64,000 nucleotides of DNA, taken from assembly GCF_019795105.1 (NCBI RefSeq), contig NZ_JAIMFO010000006.1, positions 62,001 to 126,000 on the forward strand. Reading direction: 5' to 3'. Positions 17,356 to 26,749 of this stretch are shown here, piece after piece; position 1 is the first letter of the stretch; every line of letters begins with the position of its first letter. The stretch comes from Collinsella ureilytica. GTDB lineage: Bacteria > Actinomycetota > Coriobacteriia > Coriobacteriales > Coriobacteriaceae. Below the pieces are notes generated by a model, which searched no databases, was not told the DNA's origin, and worked only from the letters and a program-made list of their open reading frames with translations. Made by a program: the position numbers and the translations under genes.

Positions 17356-19164
17356 TTAGGCAAACTGGCTTTGGTAAAGCTTGGCATAGGCACCGCCTCG
17401 CTTGAGCAGCTCAGCATGTGTACCCTGCTCAATAATGCTCCCTGCCTCCATAACCAGGATCATATCGGCATCCACCACCGTTGAGAGCCGATGCGCGATT
17501 ACAAAGCTCGTACGACCATACATAAGGGCTTCCATGGCCGCTACAATTTCTTGCTCCGTTTGGGTGTCCACGCTCGAAGTAGCCTCATCGAGAATTAAGA
17601 TCGCAGGATCCAAAAGCATGGCACGCGCAATGGTAATGAGCTGGCGCTGGCCTTGGGAGATGGTTTCTGCATCATTTGAAACCAGAGTCTCATAGCCTTG
17701 CGGTAAGGTTCGCAAAAAGTAGTCCACGTGAGCTGCGCGAGCGGCGGCCATAATCTCTTCCCGGCTCGCTCCCGTGTGTCCATACGCAATGTTTTCTGCA
17801 ATCGTGCCTTCTAAAAGCCATGCGTCTTGCAAGACCATGCCAAAACGACGCCGCAGATCTGCACGCCTCATCTCTCGCGTAGATACGCCATCGAGCTCAA
17901 TAGCGCCTCCGTCAATCTCGTAAAAGCGCATCAGCAGATTGATCAGGGTTGTTTTGCCTGCCCCCGTAGCCCCCACAATAGCTACTTTCTGTCCCGCCTC
18001 CACAACAAAGGAAACGTCGTGCATAAGCGGACGGGCGGGATCATATCCAAAACGCACATGGCTAAACACAACCCGACCAGGCGCCTGAGCAGGCAGTACC
18101 CGAGGTGAAGCGGGATCAGGCTCCATTTCCTCTTCATCCAACAGCTCAAAAACACGCGCAGCGGCAGCGATAGCCGCCTGCATCAGATTCACCGTTTGAG
18201 AAAGTTGCGTAAGCGGCTCGGACGCCATGCCAACGTAGTGGAAAAACGCCTGGAAAATTCCGATGGTAATCTCGCCTGCTACTAAGAGCTGACCCGCCAA
18301 AATTGCAATGATAACCAAGGCTATACGGATTAAGAAGCGCACGGCAGGCGCTGAAGAGTTGATCAAAAAGTCGGCTATCAAACTTGTACGAGCCAACTCA
18401 TCCGCATCAGCCGCAAGAGCAGCAGTGCTTTTTTCTTCCCCGCCAAAGGCGAGCAGGACGGCACGCCCCGTGTATGCCTCTTCCACATTGCCAGTAAGCA
18501 CTCCAGTAGCGCGCTGGCGCTGATCGGAAACCTTCAAGGTATGAGTGGCGATCACATGAGTCGCTAAGACGGAAAGGATAATAAACAGAGCAAAAACAGC
18601 TGTGAGCAGCAAATTGTACTGAGCCATCATCATGACGGATCCTATGAGCATGCAGGCTGCAAGCACGAGCTGCAAAAGTCCGCGCTGCAAGACCTCAGAC
18701 ACCTTATCGAGATCATTGGTAGCGCGGCTAATCAGATCGCCCGGCTTTTTGTCATCCAGATATGAAAGCGGCAAATGTGCGATCTTCTTTGAAATACGCG
18801 TGCGCAGATTCAAATTGAGACGCTCAGAAAAACTCGCCATCACTGCAACCTGGATGCTGTAAAAGATCCACGCAAACGTCCAAAGACCGAGGTAAAGCAG
18901 GAGATCTGTTCCACCATTTTCAAGCGTTAACACGAAGTTTTTTCCGGCTGCAAATGAGGCTTGAATCTCCGTCCAGATTGCATCGATGATATGCGCGCTC
19001 AGTGCCGGCGTCATAAGAGCGCAAGCTACATAGGCAAGAGTCGCAAGCAAAGCTATAACCAGACGCCAACGAAGACCTGCCGCCGCATGCCAAAGGGCGA
19101 GACTGGTTTTGAGCGGTGAAATCTTAGACACTTGCTCTTGTTGGCTAGACTGATGTCTCGCCAC
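17356..19164 (-). CDS. ABC exporter half-transporter, canonical-ATPase partner
   Basis: Type IV (MsbA-like) exporter subunit, 602 residues: six membrane helices, then the nucleotide-binding domain with Walker A GATGAGKTTL, signature ISQGQRQ, Walker B LILDEATSSVD (canonical Glu) and an AHRLSTV switch. GTG 19164 is preferred: GGGGAGG lies six bases upstream and the start overlaps the partner's stop by 20 bases. The two neighbouring genes almost certainly form a heterodimer of the TM287/288 or EfrCD type. The cargo is unknown. Confidence 0.92.
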   Translation of the reverse strand: MARHQSSQQEQVSKISPLKTSLALWHAAAGLRWRLVIALLATLAYVACALMTPALSAHIIDAIWTEIQASFAAGKNFVLTLENGGTDLLLYLGLWTFAWIFYSIQVAVMASFSERLNLNLRTRISKKIAHLPLSYLDDKKPGDLISRATNDLDKVSEVLQRGLLQLVLAACMLIGSVMMMAQYNLLLTAVFALFIILSVLATHVIATHTLKVSDQRQRATGVLTGNVEEAYTGRAVLLAFGGEEKSTAALAADADELARTSLIADFLINSSAPAVRFLIRIALVIIAILAGQLLVAGEITIGIFQAFFHYVGMASEPLTQLSQTVNLMQAAIAAAARVFELLDEEEMEPDPASPRVLPAQAPGRVVFSHVRFGYDPARPLMHDVSFVVEAGQKVAIVGATGAGKTTLINLLMRFYEIDGGAIELDGVSTREMRRADLRRRFGMVLQDAWLLEGTIAENIAYGHTGASREEIMAAARAAHVDYFLRTLPQGYETLVSNDAETISQGQRQLITIARAMLLDPAILILDEATSSVDTQTEQEIVAAMEALMYGRTSFVIAHRLSTVVDADMILVMEAGSIIEQGTHAELLKRGGAYAKLYQSQFA

Positions 19165-20935
19165 CGCTCTCACCTCCCCGATTTTGAGACTCAGCAATCT
19201 CTCGGTAGACCGAACAACTCTCGAGGAGCTCCTCATGACGGCCAAGACCAACAATTCGCCCATCTTTAAAGGCAGCAATCTGATCTGCATCACGAACGGT
19301 AGAAATGCGCTGAGCAATTACCAGAACCGCTGCATCAGAAAGCGCGGCCGCCAACGCATGGCGGAGCGCTGCATCGGTTCTTGCATCCAGCGCCGAAAAC
19401 GAATCGTCAAAAATATAGAGATCAGCCTTGCGCACCAAGGCTCGAGCAATCGCTAAGCGCTGGCGCTGACCACCAGAAAAGTTTGTGCCCCCAGGAGATA
19501 CATGAGACGCCAAACCATCAGGTAAATCTCTTACAAAACCAGCTTGTGCAGCATCGAGAGCCCACCACAACCGTGCGTCATCGGCATGAGGATCGGCTCG
19601 TCTCAAATTCTCGGCTATCGTGCCAGAAAAAAGCCAGGCTCGCTGAGACACGTAAGCGATCTTTGCCCGCAGCTCAACCAGAGCAAGATCGCGCACGTCA
19701 ATGCCTTGAAACAACAACTGACCGGTTGTTACATCGTGAAAGCGCAAAAGCATCTTTGCAATGGTCGACTTGCCTGAGCCCGTATTGCCAATAATGGCCG
19801 TCGTCTCGTTGCGTCTGAGCTCCAAGTTCAAATCATGCAAAGTGTCTTCATCAGCATCCGCAAACCGAAAACCCGCGTGAACAAAGGCGGCTATCGGAGC
19901 GGAAGGTGCCAAAAAGGCAGGAAGCGCAGCAGGCTCGGCAGGATCTTGAATCTCGGGCACCAGCGTGAGCACCTCTTGCGCTCGCTGCAAACACGCCAGT
20001 GCACGTGGAACTGAAAGCAGGGCAATTTGAGCCATCATCATAAAGAACATGATGAACAAGGCATATTGGATGAGGGCAGAGATCGAACCTATCTGCATTG
20101 CATGGGCACCCACCCGATCCGCTCCCACCCAAATAATGAGCGCTTCCACGCTGTTCATCAGAAAAAAGGTGAGCGAATCAGCAGCCGCGAACAGCATGTT
20201 TACTTTAATCGCACCGGTTGCATATTCAGAAAATGTGGTGTCGAGACGAGCGCGTGCATCATCCTCTTTTCCAAAGGCACGGATCACACGAACGCCCGTA
20301 ATGGCCTCGCGGAGCCGCGCGTTCATCCGATCAATAAAGCCTTGAAGCCGCATAAAAATTGGGGCAGACGCGCGAAGTGCAATGAGTGAAATAGCCAGCA
20401 CTGCAAATGTCACAGCAAGCAGGATCCAGCCCATCCACGCGTCAATGCTAAACGCGAGTGCAATAGAGATCGTGCAGGTAAAGGGTACCGGCAAGATCAT
20501 CACAATCGACATGAGCAAGGTCTGCTGAACAACGGTCACATCAGATAAGGTGCGGGTGATCATCGAGCCGGTACCGATGCGCTCAAAGTCTGAACCAGAA
20601 AAGGCCAGCGAGGCCTGATAGATTGCAACGCGCAGATCTCGACCAACGTGAGCGGCAAGACGCGCGGCAAAATAATTGGTTACCAGAGCTGAGCCAGAAC
20701 CAGTAACTGCCGCGAGCCCCATTGCTCCCACCCGCGCGAGCAGAATCTCGGGGGAACCCTGATCTAAAGCCGCGTTCATAAGGTTTGCAAGCTCGGTAGG
20801 AATATAGAGCATGCCTGCAATGCAAAGCGCCATAAAGCACACCGTGAGCACGGCAATCAGCATATAGGGGCGTATGAAACTCCCCAGCAGGCGAAGCGAC
20901 GAGGCTACAGGTTGAGACCGAGATTGCCGAGCCAT
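19145..20935 (-). CDS. ABC exporter half-transporter, degenerate-ATPase partner
   Basis: Type IV exporter subunit, 596 residues, with six membrane helices (the first at about 20-45) and an ATPase domain. Walker A is GNTGSGKSTI and the signature is FSGGQRQR. Walker B reads LYIFDDSFSALD, with Asp where the catalytic Glu should be: the hallmark of the non-hydrolysing site in heterodimeric exporters. It is first in the pair. ATG 20935 is used rather than the TTG one codon upstream. Confidence 0.93.
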   Translation of the reverse strand: MARQSRSQPVASSLRLLGSFIRPYMLIAVLTVCFMALCIAGMLYIPTELANLMNAALDQGSPEILLARVGAMGLAAVTGSGSALVTNYFAARLAAHVGRDLRVAIYQASLAFSGSDFERIGTGSMITRTLSDVTVVQQTLLMSIVMILPVPFTCTISIALAFSIDAWMGWILLAVTFAVLAISLIALRASAPIFMRLQGFIDRMNARLREAITGVRVIRAFGKEDDARARLDTTFSEYATGAIKVNMLFAAADSLTFFLMNSVEALIIWVGADRVGAHAMQIGSISALIQYALFIMFFMMMAQIALLSVPRALACLQRAQEVLTLVPEIQDPAEPAALPAFLAPSAPIAAFVHAGFRFADADEDTLHDLNLELRRNETTAIIGNTGSGKSTIAKMLLRFHDVTTGQLLFQGIDVRDLALVELRAKIAYVSQRAWLFSGTIAENLRRADPHADDARLWWALDAAQAGFVRDLPDGLASHVSPGGTNFSGGQRQRLAIARALVRKADLYIFDDSFSALDARTDAALRHALAAALSDAAVLVIAQRISTVRDADQIAAFKDGRIVGLGRHEELLESCSVYREIAESQNRGGESGGETSV

Positions 20936-20947
20936 CAAAGATCCTAC

Positions 20948-21898
20948 CTAGACCTCAACGACCGCAACACCAGCGTATACCTCATCAAAACGCTCCATCA
21001 CCAAGTGACCCGTTCTGGGATCCATGGCGTTGAGCTTTCCGCAGGCATTTCCATAGGTGAGAATGGTTACATCATCTGCCCCGGCAGCGATTGCATGAGC
21101 AAAACCAGCGATGGTTGAGTCTCCTGAACCGGTGGCGTTTAGCGCAGCAATGGGCGGCGTGGTTACGCGATAGATTTTCTCGTTGTGGAAGGCGAACGAG
21201 CCTGCCGCTCCCATAGAAACCACAACCCACGGAATGCCCGCGAATCGCTTGTCTACCTTGAGAGCAGCGGCGAGCTCTGAGGCCTGATCGGGCGTGTAGG
21301 AGGTGCCAAGCAAACCGTTGATCTCAGTAAGATTGGGCTTCACAAGCGTGGGCTTTACCTCGGCAGCCAGAGCTGCATCAAGAGCCGCGCCTGACGTATC
21401 GAGCAGCACAGGAACCTGAGCCTTTGCAGCAACCGCTACGAGCTCGGCGTAATAGCTTGCTGGAACTCCCTTCGGCAGGCTGCCAGAGATCGTTACGCAG
21501 TTTGCGCGACCCACCAGCTCCTCAAATTTCTTTCCAAACTCAGCAAGCTCTGTAGCAGAAACCTCAGGACCGCTCTCAAGCAGCTCAGTTTGGTTGCCTT
21601 CATGCAAGATATTCAGGCAGATACGCGTTTCTCCTGCGATGGGCGTGAAATCATTCGGGATACCATCCGCCTTCATGAGCTCAGCCATATACGCACCCAT
21701 ATGACCGCCCATCAGCCCCGTAGCAATAACCTCGTCTCCGAGTTGACACAAAACACGACTGACGTTGAGCCCCTTGCCACCTGCCGTCTTCTCTGGCGTA
21801 ACGCGGTTTACATCGTCTATCACCAGATGATCCAGGTGGTAAGCCGTGTCAATTGAAGGGTTCATGGTTACGGTGAGAATCAAGGGAACTCCTTTCAA
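20948..21898 (-). CDS. lacC: Tagatose-6-phosphate kinase / 1-phosphofructokinase family
   Basis: PfkB-family sugar-phosphate kinase. The full-length resemblance is closest to LacC: LTVTMNPSIDTAYHLD at the start, KTAGGKGLNVSRVL, GETRICLNILHEGNQTE, ISGSLPKGVP, the KPN-E loop and the anion-hole motif NATGSGDSTIAGFAHAI with the catalytic Asp. It would make tagatose-1,6-bisphosphate or fructose-1,6-bisphosphate. No other lac genes are adjacent, so the physiological substrate is open. Confidence 0.87.
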   Translation of the reverse strand: MKGVPLILTVTMNPSIDTAYHLDHLVIDDVNRVTPEKTAGGKGLNVSRVLCQLGDEVIATGLMGGHMGAYMAELMKADGIPNDFTPIAGETRICLNILHEGNQTELLESGPEVSATELAEFGKKFEELVGRANCVTISGSLPKGVPASYYAELVAVAAKAQVPVLLDTSGAALDAALAAEVKPTLVKPNLTEINGLLGTSYTPDQASELAAALKVDKRFAGIPWVVVSMGAAGSFAFHNEKIYRVTTPPIAALNATGSGDSTIAGFAHAIAAGADDVTILTYGNACGKLNAMDPRTGHLVMERFDEVYAGVAVVEV

Positions 21899-22337
21899 CC
21901 ATGCGGCTCAATTACCGCAAGTCTTTCTATGTCACACGGTGCGACTGGGCGCGCGCGTGCAAGGCACATGCGAGCGAGGCACGAGCTCAAGGGCGGCGCG
22001 AGCAAGCTATGCACCTGCTCCATTGTATCCCGAACCTCACTAGAAAAAACGCACCTAAAGACGATGCGCGGTGATTGTGCTGATGCCCGCCAAATTGAAA
22101 ATATGGTTCGAAATCTCGATAGGGGGTTATATTTAGTACATTTATTGCCCGTTAGGCACAGATTTGGCACGAAGTGCGGGCAAAAATGCTCCTAACGACA
22201 CCGAAATGCACGCTCGGCCTAAAATACGCTCGGCTTGGAAACTGGAGCAGATTCATATTGGAAATATGAGGTGTAGCTCCGTGCATGTACGAAACCAATG
22301 TGAGAAATAAGGGATGAGCTCGTGCGCCCACTCGAAC

Positions 22338-22455
22338 AAGCTCGCACAAATGCAGGTTGAAACAGGTGACACGAGTCCCCACGCGCACGTTCGGAAAAGC
22401 TCGCGCAAATGCGGGTTGAAACAGGTGACACGAGTCCCCACGCGCACGTTCGTTC
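22338..22455. repeat. Two 59-bp tandem repeats
   Basis: Near-identical units at 22338-22396 and 22397-22455, each with AAGCTCGC-CAAATGC-GGTTGAAACAGGTGACACGAG. They abut directly, and a partial third copy (GTGCACGTTCG) follows. They do not copy any neighbouring gene end that I can see. Confidence 0.9.
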
Positions 22456-22500
22456 AAACAACGAACTCCCGTGCACGTTCGCTCAACGTCCAGTCAAACA

Positions 22501-22533
22501 ATAAGGGCGGAACCCAGTAGATCCCGCCCTTAT
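22501..22533. terminator. Strong hairpin terminator
   Basis: Perfect 10-bp stem ATAAGGGCGG/CCGCCCTTAT with a 13-base loop, flanked by A/T on both sides. Likely ends the minus-strand transcript of the small gene upstream of it. Confidence 0.75.
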
Positions 22534-22641
22534 AACAAGGCTTTCTATGTATCTAAATGAGCTGGCCTGTTCGAACCACACCGCGAGGCATCGCAAACAA
22601 GTGCCGCAACAACGAGAGGCACCAAGCCCAGTTAGCTCAGC

Positions 22642-22953
22642 TTATTCCGGACGAACCCAGCCCTCTTGAATTGACTCATAAAAGACCGCATCTGGCACCA
22701 GGTCATGGATGCTTTTGCCGTTCAGCCACGGAAGCTCTGCCAGCTCAGATAAGGTTGTTACCAACTCTGAACAATCGGTAAAACGACCACTCTCGTTGAG
22801 CTCCTCGCAATCTTGAACCCGCCAATACCCATCCGTGTGAGTCACGTAATAATCATGGCCATCAACAGTCATGAACACGCGGGTCTTAGAGCGCAAGTAT
22901 GAGAGGAGCTCTTCGAAATTAACCGCGAGTGCATCGTCTGCCTTCATTCCCAT
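22642..22953 (-). CDS. Small acidic protein of unknown function
   Basis: 103 residues, acidic, no membrane segment or known motif. It has a beta-rich start (TRVFMTVDGHDYYVTHTDGYWRVQDC) and a hydrophobic LVTTLSELAELPWLNGKSI helix. AGGAGG lies seven bases before ATG 22953 and a strong terminator follows, so it is a real short transcription unit. It lies just downstream of glmS on the same strand, but I see no functional link. Confidence 0.7.
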   Translation of the reverse strand: MGMKADDALAVNFEELLSYLRSKTRVFMTVDGHDYYVTHTDGYWRVQDCEELNESGRFTDCSELVTTLSELAELPWLNGKSIHDLVPDAVFYESIQEGWVRPE

Positions 22954-23159
22954 GGGATCCTCCTTGCTTCACGCGCCGCCATAACACGGCGCTCATCCAA
23001 CCGTTACTTTCAATTAACCCTAAGCATGACTCATCTATTCCGAGAAATAGGCGGGCGGTTCAGTTCATAGAGGTGGGCGGTGGATCTGCACCGCTAAGAT
23101 GCAGAAGCTGTGAGCGCGTGACGCGCTACACACTGCCCAGGGCACTCCCCGTGGCGCTT

Positions 23160-25028
23160 CTACTCCACCGTAACCGACTTCGCGAGATTGCGCGGCTGGT
23201 CTACATCGCAACCACGCATCAAGGCAACCTCACGTGCCAGCAGCTGCAATGGCACCGTTGCCACGATAGGCATGAAAGCTTCGCAGGTCTTTGGAACAAA
23301 GATCACATGGTCAGCAATGCGTCCGATCTCCTCATCACCTTCAGTTGCAACAGCAATAATCTTGGCACCGCGAGCCTCGCACTCTTTTAAGTTTGAGACC
23401 AGCTTGTCGTATACCGCGCTTTTTGTAGCAACTGCAATGACTGGAAAACCCGGTTCAATCAGAGCAATAGGGCCGTGCTTCATCTCACCTGCTGCATACG
23501 CCTCTGCATGCAGATAGCTCACCTCTTTGAGCTTGAGTGCTCCCTCGAAGCTCACTGCAGCCCCCATGCCACGGCCAACAAATAGCGCCGAAGATGCGTG
23601 AGCGCAGGCTGCTGCAGCCTCAGCAATTGCCGCGCTTTGTGTATCTAGAACCTTTTGAATATAGCCTGCGGTATCTCCGAGATCACGGAAGAGCATGCGA
23701 GTCTGACCTGGCGTGAGCCTTCCTTTTACCTGGCCTAATAGCATGGCGAGCAGGGTTAAACTCACAACCTGACCAATGAAACTTTTCGTGCTTGCAACCG
23801 CAATCTCCTTGTTTGCCTTTGTGTAAATGACACCATCAGACTCACGAGCTACGGGCGATCCCACCACATTGGTAATGCCAAAAACCTTTGCCCCCTTAAT
23901 GCGGGCATCACGAATAGCAGCCAAGGTATCGGCGGTCTCTCCAGACTGAGAAACAGCAACGACTAAGGTAGACGGTGTAATGATGGCATCGCGATAGCGA
24001 AACTCACTCGCTGCCTCTACTTCACAAGGAATGCGCGCCCAGCTTTCAATATTATTTTTTGCAATGAGGCCAGCATGCAAGCTCGTCCCGCACGCAATGA
24101 TATATACGCGATCAACTAGGTTCAGCTCTTCAAATGAAAGCCCCAGCTCATCAATGTCAATCTCGCCAGCACCAGAAAGCCTGCCCACGAGGGTATCGCG
24201 CACGACACGGGGCTGCTCGTAGATTTCTTTCATCATGAAGTCGGGGTAGCCGCCCTTTTCTGCCAGGTCAATGTCCCAATCAATATGGGTGACTACCGGC
24301 TCAAGAGCCTCTCCCGCCGCATTGGTATAGGTGATTTCTGTTGGAGTGAGACGTGCAAACTGGCCATCTTCCAGCACGACCACATCGCGTGTTGCATCAA
24401 TAAGCGCAATAACGTCTGAAGCAACATATGAGCCCTGAGTGCCGCGACCAATAACAATCGGACTATCTTTGCGAGCAACCGCAATCACACCCGGCTCATC
24501 TGCCGAGACCACCGCAATGCCATAAGCTCCTGCAATCTGCCCGCATGCAATGCGGAGCGCCTCCATCAGATCGCAGGTAGTACCCGCCTCAGCGCTCGTA
24601 TCCAGCGCCTCCTCAATCAGGTGAGCTAAGACCTCAGTATCTGTTTCGCTTACAAATACGTGGCCGCTCTGAATCAGCCTGGAGCGCAGGTCTGCATAGT
24701 TTTCAATAATGCCATTGTGCACAACGGCAACTCGTCCGCTGCAGCTCACGTGCGGGTGAGCATTCTCGCGTGTTGGTCTACCGTGTGTTGCCCAGCGCGT
24801 ATGACCAATGCCGCAGGTGGCGTCTGAGTCTTTGCCAGCAAGCTCAGACTCAAGCCCTGCTACCTTGCCCACACGCTTTACAATATCGAGCGCGCAAGTC
24901 CCCTGGTCATCGGCCGTTTCAAGAGCCACTCCTGCTGAGTCATACCCGCGATATTCCAATCGCTTAAGCCCTGAAACCAAAATTTCAGCAGCTCGTTGCT
25001 CTCCGGTATATCCTACAATTCCGCACAT
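23160..25028 (-). CDS. glmS: Glutamine-fructose-6-phosphate aminotransferase (isomerising)
   Basis: Makes glucosamine-6-phosphate for peptidoglycan and amino sugars. The N-terminal nucleophile glutaminase begins MCGIVGYTG (Cys2 catalytic) and carries GHTRWATHG and HNGIIENYADLR. Two SIS domains follow (CGTSLHAG and SQSGETADT; FVGRGMGAAVSFEGALKLKE), ending in DQPRNLAKSVTVE. The 622-residue length is normal. The 5' leader has two hairpins but no recognisable glmS ribozyme. Confidence 0.97.
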   Translation of the reverse strand: MCGIVGYTGEQRAAEILVSGLKRLEYRGYDSAGVALETADDQGTCALDIVKRVGKVAGLESELAGKDSDATCGIGHTRWATHGRPTRENAHPHVSCSGRVAVVHNGIIENYADLRSRLIQSGHVFVSETDTEVLAHLIEEALDTSAEAGTTCDLMEALRIACGQIAGAYGIAVVSADEPGVIAVARKDSPIVIGRGTQGSYVASDVIALIDATRDVVVLEDGQFARLTPTEITYTNAAGEALEPVVTHIDWDIDLAEKGGYPDFMMKEIYEQPRVVRDTLVGRLSGAGEIDIDELGLSFEELNLVDRVYIIACGTSLHAGLIAKNNIESWARIPCEVEAASEFRYRDAIITPSTLVVAVSQSGETADTLAAIRDARIKGAKVFGITNVVGSPVARESDGVIYTKANKEIAVASTKSFIGQVVSLTLLAMLLGQVKGRLTPGQTRMLFRDLGDTAGYIQKVLDTQSAAIAEAAAACAHASSALFVGRGMGAAVSFEGALKLKEVSYLHAEAYAAGEMKHGPIALIEPGFPVIAVATKSAVYDKLVSNLKECEARGAKIIAVATEGDEEIGRIADHVIFVPKTCEAFMPIVATVPLQLLAREVALMRGCDVDQPRNLAKSVTVE

Positions 25029-25046
25029 ACAAGCTCCCTCCGCATC

Positions 25047-25083
25047 CGATTGGACGTCGAGCGTGGTACTTGGCGTCCAATCG
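25047..25083 (-). promoter_or_regulatory. Perfect 10-bp inverted repeat in the glmS leader
   Basis: Arms CGATTGGACG/CGTCCAATCG, 19 bases before glmS, with a third TTTGGACG half-site next to it. Either an operator for a sugar regulator or an RNA hairpin close to the ribosome site. Confidence 0.55.
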
Positions 25084-25134
25084 CATGATTTGGACGGGAA
25101 CCATACTAATAAGAGAGAAAGACTTTCGTTTCAA

Positions 25135-25164
25135 AAGCTGGTATCTTCATTAAATAACCAGCTT
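25135..25164 (-). terminator. Hairpin with T-run upstream of glmS
   Basis: On the minus strand, stem AAGCTGGT/ACCAGCTT with a 14-base AT-rich loop followed by TTTTGAAAC. It could end upstream transcription or act as an attenuator in the glmS leader. Confidence 0.5.
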
Positions 25165-25274
25165 CACATCTACTAGCTGTATGTGCCTTTTTTAATGCAA
25201 GAATCCTATCCATTCGACAACTAGGAATCGGTGAGTTTAAAGGACTTGCCACCGTTTTTAGTGTAAGAATCTTG

Positions 25275-25305
25275 CCCATTCACAAGCGCACACGACGAGA
25301 TTGAA
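25275..25305 (+). repeat. Left direct repeat of the toxin-antitoxin block
   Basis: 31-bp sequence starting CCCATTCACAAGCGCACACG, found without a mismatch at 26750-26780 in the same orientation. Similarity continues about eight bases further left with two mismatches. Confidence 0.9.
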
Positions 25306-25474
25306 GATTGTTGCGACGAGCAGTAACTTACGGACGGCATCGAGCTTTACACGACCTTGAGAAAACCAGGGCATGAGGCAACTAATAAGCAGACACATAG
25401 ATCCACGCATCGGAAACGCGCATCGCTTGCCAACAAGAAAAGCCTCACCCGCAGGCGAGGCTCTCTTGAGGTAT

Positions 25475-25954
25475 CTAAGACTGGTAATAGACTGCCTTGC
25501 TTCTCAGTACTTCCGCAAGCTCTCTAATATCTTTGTTCTCAGATACCGCACTGTGAATCCACTGATAAACCTCGTTGTTTTTAGAATGTTCCCCATCCTC
25601 CAACTTGACCATGATGCCTGCTCTGCGCAGTGTCAACAAAACAACTGAGACGGCTGTACGTTTGTTTCCATCTAAAAAGGCATGGAGCTTGGCAATCTTT
25701 AATCCGATGTCTGATACTTGCTCAAAAATATCAGCGTATTTATCATGTGGCGTGCTGCCCCCATAACCAACAAACACATTCGTTACTAACGAGCTGAGCT
25801 TACCGATAAGCTCTTGCCTATGTTGGTGAGCAGTGAGCTCACAAAAACAGGCTTGCTCTCTTTCGATGGCGGCATGTGCATCTAGAATTGCTTCAGCGAA
25901 GCCGTAAACGTGCTCTTCTGTAGCAAACTCAGTTGGTTGCGTATCGTACTTCAT
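25475..25954 (-). CDS. Doc-type Fic toxin
   Basis: 159-residue Fic-fold protein of the death-on-curing class. The active-site loop reads HAFLDGNKRTA: the His, Asp and the Asn-Lys-Arg of Doc kinases rather than the GNGR of AMP-transferring Fic proteins. Doc phosphorylates elongation factor Tu and stops translation. It overlaps the preceding antitoxin gene by four bases, the normal toxin-antitoxin arrangement. Whether this protein phosphorylates or AMPylates is inferred only from the motif. Confidence 0.88.
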   Translation of the reverse strand: MKYDTQPTEFATEEHVYGFAEAILDAHAAIEREQACFCELTAHQHRQELIGKLSSLVTNVFVGYGGSTPHDKYADIFEQVSDIGLKIAKLHAFLDGNKRTAVSVVLLTLRRAGIMVKLEDGEHSKNNEVYQWIHSAVSENKDIRELAEVLRSKAVYYQS

Positions 25955-26466
25955 GAATTAGCGAGCAGACGCAAGGCGTTAGGAATAGAGCTGATCACGG
26001 CCTGAATATCCTCTTCAACCGTATTTCCAAGGTTTTTTAGCCCGTTGGCATCATCAGACGCGAGAATGTCCTCAACGCTAATAGTGGCTCCGGGCGTGTT
26101 GGAATAGACCTTGTTCCATGCCCCCGCTTCACGATGCGAGAACTCAACAAGATCAAAGGTTGAAAGTTTGCCATAAGTGTTTGCAACATGCTCAATCGTA
26201 AGAATGACGCTAGCGGGTAGCTGAGCGACATCTTCTATAGGATTGCTGATCACGTCTCTACGGTAATGCTTAAATGCTTGATACACAGAAGGAACCACAG
26301 GGCCATACGTCCACGCTTCAATATCGTCAGAAAACAAACGCGTGCCATCACGCCGCAATTGTTCGACCTGTGCGTAGTAAAGCAACTTATTCAGCTTCAA
26401 GTTGGTAATCTGCAAGTCTTGACCGAACTTAACAATCATGAAGTTAGCAACTTCGATAGCCCTCAT
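25951..26466 (-). CDS. Panacea-domain (DUF4065, SocA-like) antitoxin
   Basis: 171 residues with the full Panacea signature: an N-terminal AIEVANFMIVKF helix, ITNLKLNKLLYYAQ, then WTYGPVVPSVYQAFKHY and a C-terminal helix. Panacea domains neutralise many unrelated toxins and are often paired with Fic/Doc or other effectors. The GGGGGAA ribosome site precedes ATG 26466. Together with the downstream Doc gene it forms a complete antitoxin-first module, bounded by direct repeats. Confidence 0.88.
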   Translation of the reverse strand: MRAIEVANFMIVKFGQDLQITNLKLNKLLYYAQVEQLRRDGTRLFSDDIEAWTYGPVVPSVYQAFKHYRRDVISNPIEDVAQLPASVILTIEHVANTYGKLSTFDLVEFSHREAGAWNKVYSNTPGATISVEDILASDDANGLKNLGNTVEEDIQAVISSIPNALRLLANS

Positions 26467-26573
26467 GGTTCCCCCTTTCTCTTTGATCTATTTCTACCTT
26501 ATCGCCCGGACGTGAACAAGGCACTGGGAAAAGGAAGTGACGATAAAAACAGCGAAGCGCGTATGGATAAAGC

Positions 26574-26620
26574 TAAGCGGCGCTAGGAATTCGGAAAACC
26601 CTCGTACCTAGCGCCACTTA
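26574..26620 (-). terminator. Long hairpin upstream of the antitoxin gene
   Basis: 14-bp arms TAAGCGGCGCTAGG/CCTAGCGCCACTTA with one mismatch that becomes a G-U pair in the minus-strand RNA. It probably ends LacI transcription and insulates the toxin-antitoxin module. Confidence 0.55.
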
Positions 26621-26749
26621 CCTATTTACAAGCCTGTAAGCACGATGCTGTTAAGTTAGCATTGTACCTGCTCAACTTTATAGTTCTCACGTAAGCACTT
26701 CATACTCATACGCATCAATAATGCAACCTTCTTTAATACATGAATCCTA

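Larger units (their letters stand above)
21899..22641. other. 740-bp gene-free stretch between lacC and a small gene
   Basis: No believable ORF on either strand. It holds the lacC upstream region, an AT-rich centre near 22080-22260, a pair of 59-bp tandem repeats (22338-22455) and a strong terminator (22501-22533). Confidence 0.6.
25029..25474. other. 446-bp region between glmS and the toxin gene
   Basis: No gene. From glmS outward it holds two hairpins, then two copies of a 27-bp motif (near 25190 and 25255), then the left 31-bp direct repeat of the toxin-antitoxin block and a short stem (AAAAGCCTCACCCGCAGGCGAGGCT) near 25439, which probably terminates the toxin transcript. Confidence 0.6.

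Noticed and set aside
22338-22455. CRISPR-like array
   Set aside because: Only two units, directly abutting with no unique spacers; no cas genes in the window.
25029-25200. glmS ribozyme upstream of glmS
   Set aside because: The conserved ribozyme core and cleavage-site sequence are not visible; only simple hairpins are present.
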